Below, in pieces: positions 27,895-32,429 of a DNA stretch of 32,429 nucleotides (position 1 is its first letter; each line of letters starts with the position of its first letter). A program made the position numbers and the translations under genes. This DNA comes from an uncultured Aquiluna sp. (GTDB lineage: Bacteria; Actinomycetota; Actinomycetes; Actinomycetales; Microbacteriaceae): the NCBI GenBank assembly GCA_905182225.1, contig CAJJAJ010000004.1:1-32429 (forward strand), read 5' to 3'. The notes beneath the pieces are model-generated. The model was given only the letters and a program-made list of their open reading frames with translations. It did no database searches and was not told where the DNA came from.

Positions 27895-28653
27895 ATGGCA
27901 ACCCTAGAAATTAAGAACCTACACGTATCAGTTGATACGGACCAGGGCAAGAAGCAGATCCTGCGCGGAGTCGACCTAGTGGTCAAGTCAGGTGAAACTC
28001 ACGCAATCATGGGACCAAACGGTTCCGGCAAGTCAACCCTTGCTTACTCCATCGCCGGGCACCCAAAGTACGAGGTCACTGAGGGAGAGATCCTGCTAGA
28101 TGGTCAGAACGTTCTTGAGATGGCTGTCGACGAGCGAGCAAAGGCGGGCCTATTTCTTGCCATGCAATACCCAGTTGAAGTTCCTGGAGTATCGGTGTCT
28201 AACTTCCTAAGAACCGCCAAGACCGCTCTCGACGGCGAAGCCCCAAAGCTCCGCGAGTGGATCGGCGACCTAAAGGGCGCGATGAAGAACCTCCGCATGG
28301 ATCCAGACTTCACGGAGCGAAACGTTAACGAAGGATTCTCAGGTGGTGAAAAGAAGCGCCACGAGATTCTTCAGCTGGAGCTCTTGAAGCCCAAGATTGC
28401 AATCCTAGACGAAACCGATTCCGGACTCGACGTAGATGCATTGAAAGTCGTTTCCGAGGGCGTCAACCGAGCCAAAGAGGAAACCGGCCTCGGAGTTCTT
28501 CTAATTACTCACTACACGAGAATCTTGCGCTACATCGAACCAGATTTTGTTCACGTTTTCGTGGCTGGAAAAGTTGCCGAGCAGGGTGGCCCAGAACTAG
28601 CTGAACGCCTAGAGGCCGAAGGTTACGATCGCTACTTGAAGACGGAAGCATGA
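27895..28653 (+). CDS. sufC: Fe-S cluster assembly ATPase SufC
   Basis: ABC-type ATPase of SufBCD; its dimerisation drives the conformational change that opens the SufB-SufD interface. It has 252 residues. Walker A is GPNGSGKST at 40-48, the SufC-type signature is SGGEKKRHEI, and Walker B runs into ILDETDSGLDVDAL. The final H-switch region is LLITHYTRIL. ATG 27895 has AAAGGA about nine bases upstream. The stop overlaps the sufT start (ATGA). Confidence 0.97.
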   Translation: MATLEIKNLHVSVDTDQGKKQILRGVDLVVKSGETHAIMGPNGSGKSTLAYSIAGHPKYEVTEGEILLDGQNVLEMAVDERAKAGLFLAMQYPVEVPGVSVSNFLRTAKTALDGEAPKLREWIGDLKGAMKNLRMDPDFTERNVNEGFSGGEKKRHEILQLELLKPKIAILDETDSGLDVDALKVVSEGVNRAKEETGLGVLLITHYTRILRYIEPDFVHVFVAGKVAEQGGPELAERLEAEGYDRYLKTEA

Positions 28654-28982
28654 GCGAGCCAAAGGAATTAGAGCCCGCTCAGTATGACCGAGTAATAGAG
28701 GCGATGAAGGACATCATTGACCCTGAAATTGGCGTCAACATTATTGACCTTGGATTGGTCTATGGGCTCCAAGAGTCCGATGATGGGGCACTTCTAATCA
28801 ACATGACTCTGACCTCAGCTGGTTGCCCGCTTCAGGATGTTATTGAAGAGCAGACTGCCGCTTCATTAGATGGAGTGGTTGACGCATTCAGAATCAACTG
28901 GGTTTGGATGCCGCCATGGGGTCCAGAGCAAATTACGGACGACGGAAAAGAAATGATGCGAGCCATCGGTTTTTCTATCTAA
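28650..28982 (+). CDS. sufT: SufT-like metal-sulfur cluster assembly factor (MIP18/DUF59 family)
   Basis: Protein of 110 residues, a single MIP18 domain; members help Fe-S cluster assembly or maturation. Family motifs are DPEIGVNIIDLGLVY (24-38) and MTLTSAGCPL with C59, the conserved Cys. WVWMPPWGPEQIT near the end matches the typical PPW motif. It is the last gene of the SUF operon, with four-base overlap to sufC, and is followed by a strong terminator. No sufS (cysteine desulfurase) or sufU lies between sufC and this gene, unlike in mycobacteria. Confidence 0.92.
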   Translation: MSEPKELEPAQYDRVIEAMKDIIDPEIGVNIIDLGLVYGLQESDDGALLINMTLTSAGCPLQDVIEEQTAASLDGVVDAFRINWVWMPPWGPEQITDDGKEMMRAIGFSI

Positions 28983-28989
28983 CAAAAGA

Positions 28990-29029
28990 CTAAAAAAAAT
29001 AGGACCCAAACGGGTCCTATTTTTTTTAG
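28990..29029. terminator. Long bidirectional intrinsic terminator between sufT and bioY
   Basis: Two perfectly complementary 18-base arms (28990-29007 and 29012-29029) surround the loop AAAC. The stem has a GC-rich core AGGACCC/GGGTCCT, with an A8 run on the left and a T8 run on the right. Read in either direction the core hairpin is followed by a U tract, so it can end both the SUF operon and the converging bioY transcript. It is the only clear intrinsic terminator in the window. Confidence 0.93.
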
Positions 29030-29037
29030 GTCATTAT

Positions 29038-29598
29038 TTACTTATTCACAATTTTCCAAGCCAGTGGCAGCATTGCTGCTGCTGCAACTGCCTTAGCGAC
29101 GTCTCCTATCAGAAACGGAATAACTCCGGCGGCAATCGCCTGTGACATGCTCAGGCCTAATGTGATCATCAAACCAGCGACTCCAAAACCGTAAATTATC
29201 GCTGATCCGGCGGCAAAGCTGAAGGCCACTTTTAGTGGGGTCTTAGAAAAGCCCTTCGAGGCCAGGAAGCCGACTAGGGCTGCAGCGGCAACAAAGCCAA
29301 CTATGTAACCCACCGTTGGCAAAGCGCCAGTAAGAGTCTTGGCGGAGGCGAATACGGGCAGTCCAGCAGCGCCCATTGCTAGGTATACAGACAGTGACGC
29401 GGCACCGCGTCCTGCACCGAGAGTTGCTCCAACCAAAAGAACCGCGAAGGTTTGCAAGGTGAGCGGAACTGGCCACATTGGGATCTGAATCTGAGCGGCA
29501 AGTGCAGTAATTAGAGCACCGCCCAGAACAAGAGAAATGTTATTGACGATCGTCCTCGGGACAAATCGGTCCGCAATGGTTGCTTGTGCAATGCTCAT
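29038..29598 (-). CDS. bioY: BioY family biotin transporter (ECF S component)
   Basis: Substrate-binding membrane subunit for biotin uptake, usually energised by an ECF module. It has 186 residues, about six hydrophobic helices. Motifs typical of BioY include IPMWPVPLTLQTFAVLLVGA (about 39-58), LGAGRGAASLSVYLAMGAAGLPVF and GGAL-rich helices. No bioM/bioN ATPase and transmembrane genes are adjacent, so it either uses shared ECF components or works alone. The ATG at 29598 has AAAGG upstream and lies 32 bases after the SURF1-like gene on the same strand. Its 3' end shares the terminator at 28990-29029. Confidence 0.93.
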   Translation of the reverse strand: MSIAQATIADRFVPRTIVNNISLVLGGALITALAAQIQIPMWPVPLTLQTFAVLLVGATLGAGRGAASLSVYLAMGAAGLPVFASAKTLTGALPTVGYIVGFVAAAALVGFLASKGFSKTPLKVAFSFAAGSAIIYGFGVAGLMITLGLSMSQAIAAGVIPFLIGDVAKAVAAAAMLPLAWKIVNK

Positions 29599-29630
29599 TT
29601 ACTAAGCCTTTCTAGCTTGTTCTGGACATT

Positions 29631-30452
29631 CTATTGGTTAGCGTCTTCAAACTCAGCGTCTTCCAGCGCCTGGTTCTCTTTTGGCTTTCTTGGGGCTATC
29701 TGTCCCGAAGCCTCCAAGGCAATGCGTCGCTCGTTTCTGAACGCCCAGCCAAAAGCAACAAAGGCCATGATTCCGAAGATTATCCATTGAAAAGCGTAGG
29801 AAAGATGGTTTCCCTCATTCAAAGACGGCATGGGCATCGGGAACGGTGCTTTTTCATAAGCGGGGGACTCTTTTGCTAACCGACCGTATCGATTGGACAC
29901 CACGGAACCATGATCACTTAGTTGATCGACAAGTTCGGCGGGGTTTACTGTTGCAAGCTGCCCTGATACTGGTGCTCGATTTAGGTCAGGCTCCGCAGCC
30001 CTGAGACGAACGGTGAGTGTGTGGACGACCGAATCCGGCAACGGATTAGACGAGGGCTCGGTTACTCGAACCCCAGTTGCGAGCCAGCCGCGATCAATAA
30101 TTAAGATCTGCCCGTCATCCATAAGCAGAGGAACCAGCTGCAGGAAGCCCCCCTGTCCATTCAGAGGTCGGTTCCGCACTAAAACGGCCTCTTCAGTTAG
30201 ATACGTTCCAGTCACTGTCGCGGGTCGCCACTCATTGATTGGTTCACCATTTTCAAAGAATTCCCAGTCAAGGTCAGCGAATGGCACGGCGGACTTATCG
30301 TAATTCTCAATCACGGTATTGATTTTCTGAACTCTTTCTTCCCGCCTGGAAAACTGCCACCAGCTCAAAAGTGAAGTTGCTATAGAAAAAAGCACAACTA
30401 AGGCCAACCAGGGGCCCCAGCGTCTAAGAGTGCTTTGGGTCAAACTTTTCAT
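29631..30452 (-). CDS. SURF1-like cytochrome oxidase biogenesis protein
   Basis: SURF1/Shy1 family; members assist heme-A cytochrome c oxidase assembly in the membrane. It has 273 residues: transmembrane helix at about 13-33, an extracytoplasmic domain with VRNRPLNGQGGFLQLVPLL and ILIIDRGWLATG, and a second helix near 220-240 beginning in the conserved HLSYAFQWIIFG. The C-terminal tail is acidic. ATG 30452 lies within the 3' end of the upstream small gene (29-base overlap). A later start would cut into the first membrane helix. This gene fits with ctaA and ctaB in the window as part of aa3 oxidase production. Confidence 0.9.
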   Translation of the reverse strand: MKSLTQSTLRRWGPWLALVVLFSIATSLLSWWQFSRREERVQKINTVIENYDKSAVPFADLDWEFFENGEPINEWRPATVTGTYLTEEAVLVRNRPLNGQGGFLQLVPLLMDDGQILIIDRGWLATGVRVTEPSSNPLPDSVVHTLTVRLRAAEPDLNRAPVSGQLATVNPAELVDQLSDHGSVVSNRYGRLAKESPAYEKAPFPMPMPSLNEGNHLSYAFQWIIFGIMAFVAFGWAFRNERRIALEASGQIAPRKPKENQALEDAEFEDANQ

Positions 30453-30624
30453 CCTTCAGGTAAAAATCTCTCGCTGATAGATAGTCAACCAGATATGACC
30501 GGTGCTCATCGCAGGCAGCCCAAGACTTGACCCTGTCAGGGGAGTGGACTTTGGGATTTCGCCAACTTATCAACCAGGTTGCTTCAAGAGTGCAACCTGC
30601 CCGAGAGCACTTAGCGTTAGTCAT
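30424..30624 (-). CDS. Small Cys/His protein, possible zinc-binding, function unknown
   Basis: Protein of 66 residues from ATG 30624. The frame extends to 30795, but the extension is antisense-like shadow within the DUF3099 gene. It has C6-X4-C11 near the N-terminus and C38-X2-H41 near the middle (AACDEH), a plausible four-ligand metal site. Trp-rich middle (TWLISWRNPKVHSPDR) and a charged C-terminus follow; no membrane segment. I recall similar short proteins beside SURF1 in other Microbacteriaceae, without known function. The start shares ATGACTAA with the DUF3099 stop (8-base overlap) and its 3' end overlaps the SURF1-like gene by 29 bases. Confidence 0.75.
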   Translation of the reverse strand: MTNAKCSRAGCTLEATWLISWRNPKVHSPDRVKSWAACDEHRSYLVDYLSARDFYLKDEKFDPKHS

Positions 30625-30901
30625 CAAACTTGAATTGGTCCGACTTGATGGTGATTTTCGGAGCAATTGCCTTGCTGGTTGTTTCCTTTGGTGCCCCCTG
30701 TTGGTTGGCAAGTACGACCGCAAAATATGGAAGAAAAATGGCCAACCCAAAGAAAATCCACATAAATATTCCTTGGGTGAACACTCCCAGGACAATGCAA
30801 ACCATTCTTATGGACATAGCCACCGAATATTTGACCATGCGAGATCTACGCTCATCCTCAGGACTGAGGTTTATGGAAGTGGCGCTCTGGCGCTTGCTCA
30901 A
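30617..30901 (-). CDS. DUF3099 family membrane protein
   Basis: Protein of 94 residues with two hydrophobic segments (about 26-44 and 47-66) separated by a short turn (TQGIF), a cytoplasmic N-terminus rich in charge, and a soluble C-terminal tail. The SVAMSIRMVCIVLGV and FLPYFAVVLANQ stretches match the DUF3099 family, an actinobacterial group of unknown function. No ATG exists at the expected N-terminus; a TTG at 30901 gives MSKRQSATSINLSPEDERRS. A later ATG at residue 22 is possible but would remove the conserved charged lead. Ribosome site is weak. First gene of the DUF3099-small protein-SURF1-bioY run. Confidence 0.8.
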   Translation of the reverse strand: MSKRQSATSINLSPEDERRSRMVKYSVAMSIRMVCIVLGVFTQGIFMWIFFGLAIFLPYFAVVLANQQGAPKETTSKAIAPKITIKSDQFKFDD

Positions 30902-30928
30902 GTGTTGCCGTTCTTTCAGGATAGGAAA

Positions 30929-30958
30929 TTACTAGACTGTGATATTCATAACGCTCAA
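30929..30958 (-). promoter_or_regulatory. Possible promoter for the DUF3099 operon
   Basis: On the minus strand TTGAGC (30953-30958) and TAGTAA (30929-30934) are 18 bases apart, with a leader of about 20 bases to the TTG start. The -35 sits in a short tandem direct repeat, GCTCAAT twice (30953-30966). For fabG in the other direction no good pair is evident, though TTGCCG at 30905-30910 is -35-like. Modest support. Confidence 0.3.
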
Positions 30959-30990
30959 TGCTCAATGGTATTCCCGCTAGGAGAAAGAAA

Positions 30991-31701
30991 ATGGAAACTG
31001 TGCGAACTGTTTTGGTCACCGGCGGCAATCGCGGCATTGGATTCGCCATCGCAAAAGAGTTTGTCGCAAGCGGATATCGGGTGGCAGTAACGGCAAGATC
31101 CGGACAAGGACCAGAAGGTTCGATGACCGTGACGGCCGACGTTACCGATGCAGCATCGCTGGACGCGGCGATAGCCGAAGTAGAAGCGGCACTAGGGCCA
31201 ATTCAGGTTTTGGTAGCAAACGCTGGCATCACAAAGGACACTCTTTTGATGCGAATGAGTGATGAGGAATTCGAAAGCGTTGTTGACACAAATCTAAATG
31301 GTGTCTTTCGCGTGGTGAAGCGCGTGACTAAATCCATGCTTCGCCAGAAGTTTGGCAGGGTCATTCTCATTGGCAGCGTTGTGGGTCTACTTGGCAGCGC
31401 CGGGCAGGTCAACTACTCCGCCACAAAGAGTGCACTAGTCGGAATTGCGCGTTCTATCACTCGCGAGATCGGCGCCAAGAACATCACCGCCAATGTTGTG
31501 GCCCCAGGGTTCATCGACACCGATATGACAGCCGCCCTCAGTGAAGAACTTGCAGCCACGTATCGATCACGAATTCCAGCTGGCCGATTCGCCTCCCCGG
31601 AGGAAGTTGCAAAAGTTGTCCGATGGATTGCTTCTGACGAGGCGTCTTACATCTCCGGAGCAGTCATCCCAGTTGACGGTGGCCTCGGAATGGGCCACTA
31701 G
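30991..31701 (+). CDS. fabG: 3-oxoacyl-ACP reductase FabG
   Basis: NADPH-dependent reduction of 3-oxoacyl-ACP in type II fatty-acid synthesis. It has 236 residues from ATG 30991, preceded by TAGGAG; the in-frame ATG at 30958 lacks a ribosome site and is rejected. Short-chain dehydrogenase motifs: TGGNRGIG at 10-17, NAG at 77-79, and catalytic N101, S129, Y142 and K146 (YSATK). PGFIDTDMT follows. It is closest in context to mycobacterial MabA, whose gene also precedes inhA. The stop is TAG, 36 bases ahead of the enoyl reductase. Confidence 0.95.
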   Translation: METVRTVLVTGGNRGIGFAIAKEFVASGYRVAVTARSGQGPEGSMTVTADVTDAASLDAAIAEVEAALGPIQVLVANAGITKDTLLMRMSDEEFESVVDTNLNGVFRVVKRVTKSMLRQKFGRVILIGSVVGLLGSAGQVNYSATKSALVGIARSITREIGAKNITANVVAPGFIDTDMTAALSEELAATYRSRIPAGRFASPEEVAKVVRWIASDEASYISGAVIPVDGGLGMGH

Positions 31702-31737
31702 GTAGTACCGTTTGTTTAGAAAATCAAAGGAGCAGTT

Positions 31738-32429
31738 TTGGGAATATTAGAGGGCAAGAAAATACTGATCACAGGCGTGTTGACCGAAGCGTCGATTGCC
31801 TACTCGGCAGCTCGCTTGGCCCAAGAACAGGGTGCGGAGGTGATATTGAGCTCATTCGGCAGAATGCTTCCAATCACAACGAAGATTGCTGGGCGTCTTC
31901 CAAAGCCAGTGAAGGTAATTGAATTAGATGCCACAAACAAAGAGCACCTGGACGGCCTTGCCGAGAAGATCAAGGCTGAGATCGGAATGATTGACGGCAT
32001 CGTTCATGCCATCGCGTTCGCCCCCCAAACGGCCCTGGGCGGAAACTTTCTAGAGACAGAGTGGTCTGATGTTTCGACTGCGGTCGAAGTGTCTGCCTAC
32101 TCACTAAAGTCCATCACCACCGCATGCCTGCCCGTCCTAAATAACCCGAGCTCGGTTGTGGGCCTCACCTTCGACGCCACTGTTTCTTGGCCGGTCTACG
32201 ACTGGATGGGAGTTGCTAAGGCGGCCTTTGAGTCCACTTCCCGTTATCTAGCAAAATATCTAGGACCGAAGGGAATCAGAGTGAATCTAATTTCAGCCGG
32301 GCCCCTTAGAACCACTGCGGCCAAGGGAATCCCAGGATTTGCAACTATGGAAGAAGTTTGGGCGGACCGCGCACCTCTTGGTTGGGACCTTACCGACACC
32401 AACGCTGCGGCCAAGGGATTAGTCGCTTT
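31738..32429 (+). CDS. fabI: Enoyl-ACP reductase, InhA/FabI type (3' end outside window)
   Basis: NADH-dependent reduction of trans-2-enoyl-ACP, last step of the elongation cycle. 230 codons are visible and the reading frame is open at the window end; the family length is about 255-270. The start is TTG at 31738 with strong AAAGGAG upstream, giving MGILEGKKILITGVLTEASI. Catalytic Y154 and K161 (YDWMGVAK) correspond to InhA Y158 and K165. F145 corresponds to InhA F149. At the InhA Ser94 position this protein has A91 (VHAIAF), and at the InhA Gly96 position A93. RVNLISAGPLRT is the conserved SAGP loop. Directly downstream of fabG, as in mycobacterial mabA-inhA. Confidence 0.94.
   Translation, partial: MGILEGKKILITGVLTEASIAYSAARLAQEQGAEVILSSFGRMLPITTKIAGRLPKPVKVIELDATNKEHLDGLAEKIKAEIGMIDGIVHAIAFAPQTALGGNFLETEWSDVSTAVEVSAYSLKSITTACLPVLNNPSSVVGLTFDATVSWPVYDWMGVAKAAFESTSRYLAKYLGPKGIRVNLISAGPLRTTAAKGIPGFATMEEVWADRAPLGWDLTDTNAAAKGLVA

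Noticed and set aside
30527-31090. 187-codon plus-strand open frame covering the small minus-strand genes and the fabG start
   Set aside because: It overlaps fabG out of frame, shows no known family, and the opposite strand encodes recognisable DUF3099 and small Cys/His proteins joined by operon-like overlaps.

Overview
The window is a gene-dense, essentially gap-free stretch of a bacterial chromosome. Gene content points to the Actinobacteria, and most likely to a small-genome Microbacteriaceae. Markers are coaE-uvrB linkage, rapZ-whiA, OpcA next to zwf, RbpA, an InhA-type enoyl reductase behind fabG, a SUF operon with a Rieske-type ferredoxin gene, and DUF3099. Base composition looks close to half GC by eye (not computed). 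That is low for Microbacteriaceae and fits the planktonic 'Luna' group (Rhodoluna/Aquiluna-like); this genus-level placement is inference. No mobile element, prophage, CRISPR array, rRNA or tRNA was seen, and no stretch over 300 bases lacks a gene.

Layout. (1) 1-7247, plus strand: the 3' part of coaE, then uvrB, uvrA and uvrC, the full UvrABC excision-repair set, separated by 2-9 bases. (2) 7312-13533, plus strand: rapZ, whiA, Mn/Fe superoxide dismutase, gap-pgk-tpiA (lower glycolysis), secG and rbpA, mostly joined by short overlaps. (3) 13517-21390, minus strand: an operon read tkt, tal, pgi, zwf, opcA, pgl. It encodes the oxidative and non-oxidative pentose-phosphate branch plus phosphoglucose isomerase and converges on rbpA with a 17-base overlap. 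(4) 21520-24842: ctaB (heme O synthase) on plus, converging on a minus-strand ctaA-photolyase pair. (5) 24843-28982: a regulatory gap with two DtxR/IdeR-like iron-box candidates and a perfect palindrome, then sufB, sufD, Rieske ferredoxin, sufC and sufT. A long bidirectional terminator follows. (6) 29038-30901, minus strand: DUF3099 protein, a small Cys/His protein, a SURF1-like factor, and bioY. (7) 30991-32429, plus strand: fabG and the 5' part of an InhA/FabI-type enoyl-ACP reductase.

How the parts fit. Central carbon genes form two converging operons: glycolysis one way, pentose phosphate the other. ctaB, ctaA and the SURF1-like gene support a heme-A cytochrome oxidase. SUF supplies Fe-S clusters, for which UvrC here carries a four-cysteine candidate site. 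Photolyase and UvrABC together suit a sunlit aerobic habitat.

I see no clear undescribed multi-gene system; this is mainly core genome. The points most worth a second look are: tal and pgi lying in one frame split by a single TAG; the iron-box pair within a plausible ctaA promoter; the palindrome ahead of sufB; absence of yvcK between rapZ and whiA; an alanine at the InhA Ser94 position of the enoyl reductase; and a 66-residue Cys/His protein overlapping the SURF1-like gene.
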